DNA from: Pseudoalteromonas undina
GTDB lineage: Bacteria; Pseudomonadota; Gammaproteobacteria; Enterobacterales; Alteromonadaceae
Length of the DNA stretch: 64,000 nt
Direction of reading: 5' to 3'
NCBI RefSeq assembly: GCF_000238275.3
Contig: NZ_AHCF03000003.1
Coordinates: forward strand, 434,001 to 498,000
The notes beneath the pieces are model-generated. The model did not search any database and had not been told where the DNA came from. It worked only from the letters and a program-made list of their open reading frames with translations. Position numbers and translations under genes: made by a program. Positions 36,077-48,353 of the stretch are shown here, piece by piece (positions within the stretch are counted from its first letter, which is position 1; each line of letters opens with the position of its first letter).

Positions 36077-38845
36077 ATTGTTGTTATCAATGTTGGCATC
36101 AACAAGTAAGTTTTCCAGCTCGTCTTGAAGTTCAAACAGTTCGGGCTCTATATTATCAAGTACGCACTCATTTTTAAGTGATGTTTCGATCGTTTCAGCT
36201 AAGGTTTTAAGTTTTGGTACACCTGTATAGCAACACGCTCCATGAAATTTGTGGATCACGCTGAGTACTTGAGGGCAATCATTGCTGACTATTGCTTGAT
36301 TTAATAAGTTTAGGGTTTCAGGCACGCTTAATAACAACATGTTAAGCATTTCATTGGCTAATTCAGGCTTACCGCCTGCACGTTGCAGTGCCAACGTCCA
36401 ATCAAGCCGAGTGCTATCAAAAGGCGCTGTGCTATGTTCAAATGTGCTTTTTGACTTATCACGGCTTACAGGTAATTGCGGGCTATGATCGCAAATAATT
36501 TGATTGAGCATATCTTCGTCAATTGGCTTAGTTAAATAGCCTTCAAAACCATCTTTTAATAATTGTTCTTTTTCACTATTAAGTGCATGCGCAGTTACGG
36601 CAATAATAGGTGTATCTTCATTTAAAGATGACTCTTTAATGAGTTTACAGGCTGTAATGCCGTCCATTATCGGCATTTGAATATCCATAAAAATCACATC
36701 ATATTTATGACTTTTACTTAAGCTGTAAGCTTGTGAACCATTATGGGCAGTATCAATCAATTCCACCTGTTCATTGAGTAGGGTGTATATTAATTTTAAA
36801 TTAGCGTCGTTATCATCTACCACTAATACTTTTAATGGCAGTAGAGTTTGTTCATGCTGATCTATGTTATGTGCCGGGTGATCAAGTCGGTATGGTGCGG
36901 CTAATAACTCACATAATTTACGATGGTTGAGCGGTTTACTTAAACAGGCATCTGCACCGCTGCCTATAAAGGCTTCACGCATATTGTGTGATACAGTATT
37001 AAGCATTAAATATAAATAATCGGTTGATTCCCTAACCGCTTTTACATAGCTTTTTAAGCGCTGCATATCATCAACCGATGCCATGTGACCAATAAGGCAT
37101 ATATCAAAATTAATCTCTGATTTCTCGATACACTCTAAAAATTCACTTTCGCTATGACATCGAGTGACGCTAATTTTCCACTCTTGTAATAATGAAACAA
37201 CGGCATGATGGGTATGCTTATGTGGCTCTAGGTAAAGCACACGTTTACCAATTAATGACTGGGTAGGCAAATCGTTGATAAATACATGATTTGGTAATCT
37301 AAATACGCCATTAAAAGTAAAGCATGTGCCACTACCTGGAGCTGAATTTAAGGTAATACGGCCATTCATTGCTTCAACAATATGTTTAGTAATAATAAGC
37401 CCTAAGCCAGTGCCACCAAATTTACGGGTGATACTGGAGTCGGCTTGGCCAAAGGCGGTAAATAACGCGTCTTGTTTATCGGCAGGAATACCCACCCCAG
37501 TGTCAGCCACCGACACTAAAATGGAAGTACGCTCCTCATCCAACAAACGATGGCTAATATCGACTTTAATGGCGCCTTTTTCAGTAAATTTTATAGCGTT
37601 ACTTAACAAGTTAATAAGCACTTGTTTAAATCGAGTGGGGTCGCCGGTTAAGTGATCGGGCACCTGAGGGTTTATATAAATAGAGAGCTCAAGTTGTTTG
37701 TCGTGAGCGCTAGGTGCCAGTAATGTCATCACTTCGTTTACGCTATCGCGTAATTGAAATTGAATCGATTCAAGCTCCATAGCACCCGCTTCTAATTTGG
37801 AGAAGTCTAATATATCGCTAATAATGGTCAGTAAGCTGTTTGCTGAAAGCTCAATGGTATCAAGGTAATCTTTTTGGTTTTTATTTAGCGGTGTTTTATA
37901 AAGCTGGCGAGTAAAGCCAATAACCCCATTAAGTGGTGTGCGCAATTCATGACTCATTTTTGCTAAAAAGTCAGACTTAACGCGATTAGCATCTTGGGCT
38001 TCTTTTTTAGCCATAGTGAGCTGTATATTTTGTGTTTCGTATTGCTCAAGCGTTTCGCGGTAATCACTAGTTGCTTGATCAATATTTTTTTGCATTTCGT
38101 CTTTTTGCATCACCATAGAGTGGGATATGGTATTGAGTCCTTCACGCAATAGTTCAAACTCACCATTCATGGGCTCAGTTAACCCTGTTTGTCTTTTCCC
38201 TTCAATCAACCTGTCGGTAGCAAGTACTAACTTATTTAGCGGTGTCATAAACATACGGCTAAGTTTTAGTGCTAAAATAGCTGCTAATACTAAGGCAAGA
38301 ATAATAATAATACCGCTGACTAATAATGCGCGTTGCTGACCAATAACAGCTTTGTCGCGATTAAGTTGGATCACTACGGTACCTAATGTGGTCTGAAACT
38401 CAGAGGTATTCCAATCGCTATTAGGTGTTGTGTGATTAATAATAGGGGTAAAAAAAGTTACTAACTCTTCAGTTTGCTGAACATGTGTGGCTTTAAAACT
38501 GTCTATTTGTGTTTGCTCAATTAAGGTATCGAACGAGCGATGATAGTTACTAGTTATAATAAGTTGGTTGTTATCATTAAAAATAGCAATTGATTTAATC
38601 GCCGGTGAGTGTTTGTTATGTGTATAACGAATCACGCGATTAAGTAGTTTTTTATTTTTTTCCAGTAAAGGTTGTTCAAGAGCAATCGCTAAAGGCTCAG
38701 AAATTGTTGTGCCTTGTTGATATAAAATTTCATCAAGCTCAATGTAACGATTTATTGTAAAATAACCACCTAGTAATAGCCCAATGATCACTGTGGGGAT
38801 CAGGGTGAGTGTTAAAACAGAATCGCGCAAGCCTAGTTTGGTCAT
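36059..38845 (-). CDS. barA: Hybrid sensor histidine kinase BarA
   Basis: A 928-residue tripartite kinase that feeds the UvrY/GacA response regulator and thus the Csr small-RNA system. From the N terminus: membrane segment (LTLIPTVIIGLLLGGYF), periplasmic sensor, second membrane segment and HAMP. HisKA (FLAKMSHELRTPLNGVIGF) and HATPase_c (VADTGVGIPADKQ, FGGTGLGL) follow. Next come a degenerate receiver lacking an obvious phospho-Asp (CLIGHM at that position), an intact receiver (VDDNDANLKL, MDIQMPIMDG) and a C-terminal HPt (HKFHGACCYTG). ATG 38843-38845 (MTKLGLRDS) aligns with E. coli BarA; a longer start with AAGG upstream near 38926 is possible. It is divergent from rlmD. Confidence 0.93.
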   Translation of the reverse strand: MTKLGLRDSVLTLTLIPTVIIGLLLGGYFTINRYIELDEILYQQGTTISEPLAIALEQPLLEKNKKLLNRVIRYTHNKHSPAIKSIAIFNDNNQLIITSNYHRSFDTLIEQTQIDSFKATHVQQTEELVTFFTPIINHTTPNSDWNTSEFQTTLGTVVIQLNRDKAVIGQQRALLVSGIIIILALVLAAILALKLSRMFMTPLNKLVLATDRLIEGKRQTGLTEPMNGEFELLREGLNTISHSMVMQKDEMQKNIDQATSDYRETLEQYETQNIQLTMAKKEAQDANRVKSDFLAKMSHELRTPLNGVIGFTRQLYKTPLNKNQKDYLDTIELSANSLLTIISDILDFSKLEAGAMELESIQFQLRDSVNEVMTLLAPSAHDKQLELSIYINPQVPDHLTGDPTRFKQVLINLLSNAIKFTEKGAIKVDISHRLLDEERTSILVSVADTGVGIPADKQDALFTAFGQADSSITRKFGGTGLGLIITKHIVEAMNGRITLNSAPGSGTCFTFNGVFRLPNHVFINDLPTQSLIGKRVLYLEPHKHTHHAVVSLLQEWKISVTRCHSESEFLECIEKSEINFDICLIGHMASVDDMQRLKSYVKAVRESTDYLYLMLNTVSHNMREAFIGSGADACLSKPLNHRKLCELLAAPYRLDHPAHNIDQHEQTLLPLKVLVVDDNDANLKLIYTLLNEQVELIDTAHNGSQAYSLSKSHKYDVIFMDIQMPIMDGITACKLIKESSLNEDTPIIAVTAHALNSEKEQLLKDGFEGYLTKPIDEDMLNQIICDHSPQLPVSRDKSKSTFEHSTAPFDSTRLDWTLALQRAGGKPELANEMLNMLLLSVPETLNLLNQAIVSNDCPQVLSVIHKFHGACCYTGVPKLKTLAETIETSLKNECVLDNIEPELFELQDELENLLVDANIDNNNKKDEL

Positions 38846-38947
38846 AATCTGAGCATTATTATCATTTTTATTAAATGTGAGTATATACATACTCATAGCT
38901 ATTCTCAAAGTAGAGACGTAATTCATCAACCTTTAAGGTAATGCCTC

Positions 38948-40273
38948 ATGGCACAAATATTTAAAGCAAAGAAAAAACCACTACAACAGCAATCGCTAGA
39001 ACTCGATATTACAGCAATGGATCACCATGGCCGTGGTATTGCTAAGTACAATAATAAAGTGTGTTTTGTTAGTGGTGCATTACCTGGTGAGCGAGTAAAA
39101 GCCAAGTTGGTTGATGATAAAGCACGTTACAGCCAAGCTGATACGCTTAAAATAATTAAAGCTAGTGAATATCGCACAGCGCCTATTTGTGAACATTACA
39201 GTCAGTGTGGTGGTTGCCAGCTACAGCATTTAGATACCACACAACAGGTAATTGAAAAGCAAGCTGCGGTGAATCAATTATTTGCCAAGTTTGCAAAATT
39301 AACCGATTTAAACTGGCAAGCCCCGCTGCAAAGCCAAGCAACTCATTATCGACGCAGTGCTCGAATTGCTGTTATGCTCGACAAGGCTGCAAAAAAAATG
39401 CGGGTAGGCTACAGAGCACGTGGCTCTAAAAGTATTGTTAGTATTAATCAGTGCCCAGTTTTAAGTGATGTATTTGCCGATGTATTTAATGTATTTGATA
39501 AAGTCATTAATCAAAACAAGACGCTACACAGTATCAGTCATTTACAATTATGTGCCGCTGATGAACAATCTTTTATTGTTATCCGCCATACCAAAGCGAT
39601 TTCACCTCATGATAAGGCGTTTGTTGAGCAAAGTGTGGCAGCTCATAATTGGCAGTTAGTGTGGCAAAGTGACAGTGATACTATTGATCATTCACATTTA
39701 GCTATGCCATTTTATAAACTTGAACAGTTAAATATAATGTTTGAGTTTGGGCTCAGTAACTTTATTCAGGTTAACGCGAGTGTAAATCAAGCGATGCTGA
39801 TCCAAGCTGCAAACTGGTTAGCACTTCAAGGCGATGAAAATGTTCTGGATTTATTTTGTGGTATTGGTAACTTCTCTTTAGTGTTAGCCAAACAAGCTAA
39901 AACAGTAACAGGAATTGAGGGCGTAACTTCGGCGGTTGCATTAGCAACACAAAATGCGCACACTAACTCTATTACTAATACCCAGTTTCATTGTTTTGAT
40001 TTAACCACGAGCATTAAAAAAGCGCCGTGGTTTAATAAAGAATTAGATGTTTTAGTACTCGACCCCTCACGCACTGGTGCGATGGCAGTTTTAGAACAGC
40101 TTCCATTAACGCAGTTTAAAGCGATTTTATACGTTTCTTGCGACCCTGTTACTTTAGCCCGTGACAGCGCTATTATTTCGCAAGCCGGCTTTGAGCTGAA
40201 CAAGATAGGGCTAATGAATATGTTTCCTCACACGGGGCATATCGAAACTATGGCGTTATTTCAACGGAGGTAA
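38948..40273 (+). CDS. rlmD: 23S rRNA m5U1939 methyltransferase RlmD
   Basis: A 441-residue SAM-dependent enzyme. The N-terminal TRAM domain (about 15-75) is followed by an Fe-S cluster site with CEHYSQCGGCQLQH. The Rossmann domain contains VLDLFCGIGNFSLVLA, and the catalytic Cys is in VSCDPVTLARD. This combination separates RlmD from TrmA, which lacks the TRAM/cluster part. It is divergent from barA and begins the rlmD-relA-mazG string; its last codons contain the GGAGG ribosome-binding site of relA. Confidence 0.95.
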   Translation: MAQIFKAKKKPLQQQSLELDITAMDHHGRGIAKYNNKVCFVSGALPGERVKAKLVDDKARYSQADTLKIIKASEYRTAPICEHYSQCGGCQLQHLDTTQQVIEKQAAVNQLFAKFAKLTDLNWQAPLQSQATHYRRSARIAVMLDKAAKKMRVGYRARGSKSIVSINQCPVLSDVFADVFNVFDKVINQNKTLHSISHLQLCAADEQSFIVIRHTKAISPHDKAFVEQSVAAHNWQLVWQSDSDTIDHSHLAMPFYKLEQLNIMFEFGLSNFIQVNASVNQAMLIQAANWLALQGDENVLDLFCGIGNFSLVLAKQAKTVTGIEGVTSAVALATQNAHTNSITNTQFHCFDLTTSIKKAPWFNKELDVLVLDPSRTGAMAVLEQLPLTQFKAILYVSCDPVTLARDSAIISQAGFELNKIGLMNMFPHTGHIETMALFQRR

Positions 40274-40281
40274 AGCGCATT

Positions 40282-42438
40282 ATGGTAGCGACACGTCAAT
40301 CTCATCAACATGATAAAGCGGGTGACTTTTTTTCACGCGTAGAATCTCTTGATTTGTCTCAAGAAAAAATCAGCTTACTCAACAAAGCGCAGCAGCTTTG
40401 CCAAACGTGCGATAACAGCGAGCGACAAAATACCGCTATAGAAATGGTGGAGATTTTAGTTGAGTTAAATTTAGATGCTGACTCTTTAGCCACAGCCTAT
40501 TTAACCCCTTATTATTTAAATGATGTAGTGAGCATTGATGCGGTAGAAGAGCATTTAGGCAATCATGTTGCAGTGCTGCTTACAGGTGTGTCACAAATGG
40601 CTACCATAAGTACCTTAGCTCATCAAGGCAACGGCACTGTGCAAGTCGATAATATTCGCCGGATGCTGCTTGCTATGGTGGAAGATGTGCGCGCTGTGGT
40701 GATTAAATTAGCCGAACAGGTTTGCCATTTACGCAATGTCAAAGATGCCGCAGAAGAAGAGCGAGTAGTTGCCGCCAAAGAGACCGCTGATATATTTGCA
40801 CCGCTTGCCAATCGTCTTGGTATTGGTCAATTAAAATGGGAGCTTGAGGATTTAGCTTTTCGTTATTTGCACCCCGATATTTATAAAAACATTGCCAAGC
40901 AGCTCGATGATAAGCGCCTTGCCCGTGAAGCGTATATGGTTGATATGGTTGAACAGGTCAAACAACGCCTCCATGAAGCGGGTATTAAAGCTGAGGTGTA
41001 CGGCAGGCCAAAACATATCTACAGCATTTATAAAAAAATGGCGAAAAAGAACTACGAGTTTGATCAGCTATTTGATATACGTGCCATGCGAATTGTGGTT
41101 GAACGATTACAAGATTGCTACGGCGCCCTAGGTATAGTGCACACTAATTGGCGTCATTTAAATAAAGAGTTTGACGATTACGTTGCGACCCCAAAACAAA
41201 ATGGCTATCAATCTATTCATACGGTTGTGTTTGGTCCTGAGGGTAAAACCGTTGAAATTCAAATACGAACACACGACATGCATCAAGATGCAGAGCTGGG
41301 TGTCGCCGCGCATTGGATGTACAAAGAAGGCGCATTGCCAGGGCGTGGTTCAGGCTATGAGCAAAAAATTAGCTGGTTGCGTAAATTACTGCAATGGCAA
41401 GAAGAAGTGGTTGATGGCAGCGATTTAGCACAAGAGCTTAAAAACCAAGTGGTTGAAGATCGTGTGTATGTGTTTACCCCTCGAGGCGATATTTTTGACT
41501 TACCACTGGGGGCAACGCCTCTTGATTTTGCTTACTACATTCACTCCAATGTAGGGCATCGATGTATTGGCGCAAAAATATTTGGCAAAATAGTGCCATT
41601 TACTCATCAGTTAAGCACTGGTGACCAAGTTGAAATACTAACCCAAAAGCAGCCAAACCCAAGCCGTGATTGGTTAAACCCGTCGCTGGGATATATTAAA
41701 TCGTCTCGCGCTAGAGCCAAAATCCACCATTGGTTTAAACAGCTCGACCGCGATAAAAATTTAAGTGCGGGTAAAGAAATCCTTGATAACGAATTACAAA
41801 AATTAGAGCTAACTTATAAAGATTTAGATCCTGCTATAAAGCGTTTTAATTTTAGAGAACTTGATGACTTAATGGTCGCCATTGGCGCAGGCGATATTCG
41901 TCTTAACCAAATGCTTAACTTTATTACCGACAGAACAGAGCATGAGCCGGTAATTCGTTTCAAATCGCCTAGTAAAGTGACTGGTGACAAAAACGGTATT
42001 GTGGTGGATGGGGTCGGTAGTTTAATGAGCCATGTTGCTCGTTGTTGTCGCCCAGTACCTGGGGATGAAATTATTGGGTATATTACTCAAGGGCGCGGTA
42101 TTGCGGTGCACCGAGAGGATTGTGATTCGTTTAGTAATTTAAAAAACAAGCACCCCGAGCGTGTTATTTCAGTGAGTTGGTCAGACGATATTAGTAGCTC
42201 TTACGCCTTAACTATTCGTATTGAAGCCAGTGATCGTTCTGGCTTAATTCGTGACATCAGTTCTGCACTTGCCAATGAAAAAGTTAATGTGCTCAATATG
42301 AACGTAAACACGGTTGATAGCACTCAAACTGCTATTTTTGTGATGCAAATTGAAGTGCATGACTTACAAGGCACAAACAAAGTGCTGTCTAAGCTACATC
42401 AGATCGAAGGGGTACACAGTGCAAAACGAGGGCAGTAA
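40282..42438 (+). CDS. relA: GTP pyrophosphokinase RelA
   Basis: A 718-residue ribosome-associated (p)ppGpp synthetase of the stringent response. The N-terminal hydrolase-like domain lacks the HD active-site motif, so this is the monofunctional RelA rather than SpoT. The synthetase domain (about 210-370) has YGRPKHIYSIYKKM, FDIRAMRIVV and NGYQSIHTVV. A TGS domain (VYVFTPRGDIFDLPLGATPL), a zinc-finger-like region with ARCCRPVPGD and an ACT domain at the end (RIEASDRSGLIRDISS) follow. It overlaps mazG by 20 bases, as in E. coli where the two are linked. Confidence 0.97.
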   Translation: MVATRQSHQHDKAGDFFSRVESLDLSQEKISLLNKAQQLCQTCDNSERQNTAIEMVEILVELNLDADSLATAYLTPYYLNDVVSIDAVEEHLGNHVAVLLTGVSQMATISTLAHQGNGTVQVDNIRRMLLAMVEDVRAVVIKLAEQVCHLRNVKDAAEEERVVAAKETADIFAPLANRLGIGQLKWELEDLAFRYLHPDIYKNIAKQLDDKRLAREAYMVDMVEQVKQRLHEAGIKAEVYGRPKHIYSIYKKMAKKNYEFDQLFDIRAMRIVVERLQDCYGALGIVHTNWRHLNKEFDDYVATPKQNGYQSIHTVVFGPEGKTVEIQIRTHDMHQDAELGVAAHWMYKEGALPGRGSGYEQKISWLRKLLQWQEEVVDGSDLAQELKNQVVEDRVYVFTPRGDIFDLPLGATPLDFAYYIHSNVGHRCIGAKIFGKIVPFTHQLSTGDQVEILTQKQPNPSRDWLNPSLGYIKSSRARAKIHHWFKQLDRDKNLSAGKEILDNELQKLELTYKDLDPAIKRFNFRELDDLMVAIGAGDIRLNQMLNFITDRTEHEPVIRFKSPSKVTGDKNGIVVDGVGSLMSHVARCCRPVPGDEIIGYITQGRGIAVHREDCDSFSNLKNKHPERVISVSWSDDISSSYALTIRIEASDRSGLIRDISSALANEKVNVLNMNVNTVDSTQTAIFVMQIEVHDLQGTNKVLSKLHQIEGVHSAKRGQ

Positions 42439-43243
42439 TCAGGCTAACAATGAGGCTTTAAGCCAACTGCTGGAAATAATGCAAACACTGAGAAACCCTG
42501 AGGGCGGATGCCCTTGGGATCTCAAGCAAACGTTTGCGTCAATCGTACATCACACTCTTGAAGAAGCCTATGAAGTGGCTGATTGTATTGAGCGCGACGA
42601 TTTAAATGAACTTAAAGGTGAACTAGGTGATCTGTTATTTCAAATCGTGTTTTATGCGCAACTAGCGCAAGAGCAGCAATTATTTGATTTTAATGATGTG
42701 GTGGCTCAGTTAAATGAGAAGCTGATACGTCGTCATCCGCATGTATTTTCATCGCAAGACACACCCACAACTGATGCCGAATTAGCCGCGCAGTGGCAAG
42801 CAATAAAAGCACAAGAGCGCGCAGCTAAACCCCAAGATGACAGCTCAACACTTTGGCAAGATATACCAAATAGTTTACCTAGCTTAACAAAAGCTAAAAA
42901 AATTCAACAACGTGTAGCCGCTTTAGGCTTTGATTGGCCTACTTATCATGGAGCTATAGATAAAGTGAGTGAAGAGGTTGAGGAAGTGAAAGAAGCTTTA
43001 GCTCATAACCCGTACTCAGCGCATACAGCAGAAGAGCTAGGTGATTTGTTGTTTGCTACCGTGAATGTAGCGCGCCATGTTAAACGTGATCCAGAGCAAT
43101 TGCTTCGTAGTGCCAACGATAAGTTTTCTGCACGATTTGAAAAGGTGCAAAATTACTTAATTGCCCAGGGTAAATGTATTGAGTCAGCGTCTTTAGAGGA
43201 AATGGATGCGGCATGGGATGCAATAAAAAAATTAAATAAATAG
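42419..43243 (+). CDS. mazG: Nucleoside triphosphate pyrophosphohydrolase MazG
   Basis: A 274-residue all-alpha NTP pyrophosphatase with two MazG domains. The first includes RNPEGGCPWDLKQTFASI and EEAYEVADCIERDDLNELKG; the second includes EEVEEVKEALA and EELGDLLFATVNVARH, each with the acidic ExxE/ExxD metal sites. The start is GTG 42419, with AAGGGG at good spacing, inside the end of relA; longer in-frame starts would lie deep in relA. In E. coli MazG lowers (p)ppGpp and cleans nucleotide pools. It is followed by a weak terminator hairpin. Confidence 0.93.
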   Translation: MQNEGSNQANNEALSQLLEIMQTLRNPEGGCPWDLKQTFASIVHHTLEEAYEVADCIERDDLNELKGELGDLLFQIVFYAQLAQEQQLFDFNDVVAQLNEKLIRRHPHVFSSQDTPTTDAELAAQWQAIKAQERAAKPQDDSSTLWQDIPNSLPSLTKAKKIQQRVAALGFDWPTYHGAIDKVSEEVEEVKEALAHNPYSAHTAEELGDLLFATVNVARHVKRDPEQLLRSANDKFSARFEKVQNYLIAQGKCIESASLEEMDAAWDAIKKLNK

Positions 43244-43267
43244 GGACATAAAAAATGTCTGTTTTTT
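43244..43267 (+). terminator. Weak terminator after mazG
   Basis: GGACAT (43244-43249) pairs with ATGTCT (43255-43260) around AAAAA, followed by GTTTTTT. The short stem makes it modest; some read-through into pyrG is possible. Confidence 0.5.
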
Positions 43268-43311
43268 GTGCACAGATTTGCTATTTATAGCTGGATTGCT
43301 TAGCTATGTTT

Positions 43312-43320
43312 TGGTATAAT
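43312..43320 (+). promoter_or_regulatory. Extended -10 promoter element for pyrG
   Basis: TGGTATAAT is an extended -10 (TGn plus a perfect TATAAT), which can work without a good -35. It lies about 80 bases upstream of the pyrG ATG. Confidence 0.6.
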
Positions 43321-43385
43321 TTCGCCCCGTCTTGTTTATATTCCAAAATCACTTGTTTGGGTATTATATTCCTTTTAATTCCTGA

Positions 43386-45035
<1,650 letters not shown>

Positions 45036-45038
45036 TAT

Positions 45039-45070
45039 AAAAAGGCTGTGCATGATGCGCGGCCTTTTTT
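45039..45070 (+). terminator. Terminator between pyrG and eno
   Basis: AAAAGGCTGTGC pairs with GCGCGGCCTTTT (12 pairs including two G-U) around ATGAT, followed by a T-run. Confidence 0.88.
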
Positions 45071-45099
45071 GTTTCTAAGGCTAGCCAAACTCAGGTTAG

Positions 45100-46434
<1,335 letters not shown>

Positions 46435-46469
46435 TTCTCTAATCAGAATCTGATATTTAAGATTATAAA

Positions 46470-46495
46470 AATCCTCGCTTATGCGGGGATTTTTT
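46470..46495 (+). terminator. Terminator after eno
   Basis: AATCCTCGC (46470-46478), loop TTAT, GCGGGGATT (46483-46491), then T-run. Confidence 0.92.
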
Positions 46496-46612
46496 GTAAA
46501 AAATAGCAAAAAAGGGACAAAGAAACGGGCTACGAGCACCGAGCTACGGGCGTTAAGCAAGCAGTGCGAATATCTAGGTTAAACAAGCCTAACGTTAGTT
46601 ACTTTTCATCAA

Positions 46613-47284
46613 TTAAAGCTGAAATTGCTTTTTTAAAATATCACCCGTAAAACTGGTTTTTAAGTAAAAGCCACGTGGCAGAGTTTTTATAATTTGTCCG
46701 TTTGGGCCTATTGCATCGGTAACAATATGGCTATTGGCTGCTTTTGGTCGTATTTGCATTACATCCCCTAAATGACCTGAGATTTCATCAATTCTACCAA
46801 GAGCTATAAGCTCCATTTGTTCTTCCCAGTCTCGCTGCAATTGTGCATCTTGCGCGGGGGAAGGTTGCCACAAAAAGCCACTGCCTATGGTTCTATCAAA
46901 AGGAGCGATATCGCGCTCACTTAAAATAGGTAACCATAAAACATGATTCAACTTTTTACGTACGCTACTTGTGTGCCACGTCATGCCAGTTACATTCATT
47001 AGCGGGGTGACCGACACAAATGTGGTTTCTAGCGGTTTACCTTTATATGAAATAGGCAATGTTTTAAGCTCTATGCCTAAATCTTCAAAGTCGGGGAGCG
47101 GTTTTGAACCAGCGGTTGCGCCTAATACATACTCAATCAGTTGACCTGTCCAGCCTTTTTCACGCAATAAATCATCTGGCGTTTTAAAGTGGTACTGCTG
47201 TGCTAGTTGTCCAAGTGTGAGCCCTGCAATATTATTGACACGTTGCATTAGTTGATTAATTGAATGAGGTTTTAAAGGTTGCAT
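46613..47284 (-). CDS. mutH: DNA mismatch repair endonuclease MutH
   Basis: A 223-residue endonuclease that nicks the unmethylated strand at hemimethylated GATC sites when activated by MutL. The catalytic D65, E72 and K74 (PDFEDLGIELKT) have the exact D-x6-E-x-K spacing of E. coli MutH. The rest aligns over the full length (WTGQLIEYVLGATAG; HLGDVMQIRPKA). MutH is limited to gammaproteobacteria with Dam methylation, which supports the taxonomic call. It is divergent from rppH, as in E. coli. Confidence 0.96.
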   Translation of the reverse strand: MQPLKPHSINQLMQRVNNIAGLTLGQLAQQYHFKTPDDLLREKGWTGQLIEYVLGATAGSKPLPDFEDLGIELKTLPISYKGKPLETTFVSVTPLMNVTGMTWHTSSVRKKLNHVLWLPILSERDIAPFDRTIGSGFLWQPSPAQDAQLQRDWEEQMELIALGRIDEISGHLGDVMQIRPKAANSHIVTDAIGPNGQIIKTLPRGFYLKTSFTGDILKKQFQL

Positions 47285-47520
47285 ACTGTTAATTTAGTTG
47301 AATAAATACCAACGCCATGATAGCAAATTAGCTTGATAGTGGATATCTTTAGCGGTTGGTTGATTTTTATACGTGTCGTGGTTGGTGCAATTTTATGCAC
47401 TGCTTTAAAACGCTAAAATTAACTAAGTAACTGAACTACATTGTTTTTTTTGTTTTTGGTGTTCAGTTTTAATTAAGGTCTATAATTGTTGTAAGGATAA
47501 ATACAGATGTATAAACATGT

Positions 47521-47529
47521 TTATCCACA
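47521..47529 (+). promoter_or_regulatory. DnaA box (perfect consensus) within an inverted repeat
   Basis: TTATCCACA matches the strongest DnaA-binding 9-mer. Its second half is part of TCCACAGA-T-TCTGTGGA (47524-47540), a perfect 8-base inverted repeat around one T. A further TTATNCACA box is at 47604-47612. Confidence 0.55.
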
Positions 47530-47603
47530 GATTCTGTGGAGAACATCACTTTTTTGATCTTGTATTGTGGATTTGTTTGCTAAATGAGCGTGTTTTACAA
47601 AAG

Positions 47604-47612
47604 TTATGCACA
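47604..47612 (+). promoter_or_regulatory. DnaA box, variant
   Basis: TTATGCACA fits the TTATNCACA DnaA consensus and lies 83 bases downstream of the perfect box at 47521, in the same orientation, upstream of rppH. Confidence 0.45.
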
Positions 47613-47811
47613 AGCTGTGAGTAACCAGCACAAACAGTGTGGTTTTTATGTATTTACGTATGGCAGTGTTGTTTGTTATTCACATGAATGGATTTCGCCA
47701 TTAATTTGCCTTAAGCGAAGGTGTTAACGAGGCTTGCACGTAATAGTATTTGCCGTATTGCAGCTAATGTGGAACAATCATAAAAAATCGACTTACAAAT
47801 GAGGCACTAAG

Positions 47812-48330
47812 GTGATTGATGCCGAAGGTTTTCGTGCCAATGTCGGAATTGTAATTTGCAATAATCAGGGGCAAGTGTTTTGGGCCAGACGCTATGGTCA
47901 ACATTCTTGGCAATTTCCCCAAGGTGGTGTTGATGATGGTGAAACACCAGAACAAACTATGTACCGTGAATTACACGAAGAAGTAGGTTTGCGACCAGAA
48001 GATGTAGAAATAGTTGCAAGCTCAAAACATTGGTTACGCTATAAATTACCCAAACGATTAATCCGCCGAGATTCAAGTCCGGTGTGTATTGGGCAAAAAC
48101 AAAAATGGTTTTTACTAAAACTGCGCTGTAAAGATGAAGATGTTAACTTACTGAAAACCCATCATCCGGAATTTGATGATTGGCGATGGGTAAGTTATTG
48201 GTACCCGGTTAGACAGGTTGTGTCGTTTAAACGGGACGTTTATCGACGTGTTATGAAAGAGTTTGCTCCCTTTGCTATGCCCTTTAATAAGCGAGAGCAA
48301 CAAAAAGATCACTGGCGAAATAAAAGGTAG
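47812..48330 (+). CDS. rppH: RNA pyrophosphohydrolase RppH
   Basis: A 172-residue Nudix hydrolase that removes pyrophosphate from the 5' end of mRNAs and so opens them to RNase E. The Nudix box runs from G38 to L60 with E44, R52-E53, E56-E57 and G59 in the exact consensus order. The start is GTG, with GAGG seven bases upstream. The N-terminal [17 protein letters not shown] is almost the E. coli sequence. It is directly upstream of ptsP as in E. coli. Confidence 0.97.
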   Translation: MIDAEGFRANVGIVICNNQGQVFWARRYGQHSWQFPQGGVDDGETPEQTMYRELHEEVGLRPEDVEIVASSKHWLRYKLPKRLIRRDSSPVCIGQKQKWFLLKLRCKDEDVNLLKTHHPEFDDWRWVSYWYPVRQVVSFKRDVYRRVMKEFAPFAMPFNKREQQKDHWRNKR

Positions 48331-48353
48331 TTTTACATAAAAAGGAGCAGTGT

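Larger units (their letters stand above)
47285..47811. other. mutH/rppH divergent intergenic region with DnaA-box-like sites
   Basis: About 527 bases without a gene. It holds a TATAAT at 47481-47486 and a short palindrome ATAAACATGTTTAT (47511-47524). A perfect DnaA box TTATCCACA lies at 47521-47529 within an inverted repeat, with a second box TTATGCACA at 47604-47612. The length and the DnaA sites suggest a regulated region rather than a plain promoter pair. Confidence 0.5.

Noticed and set aside
47521..47612. DnaA boxes as a replication origin
   Set aside because: Only two boxes, no dnaA/dnaN/gidA neighbours and no clear unwinding-element repeats.
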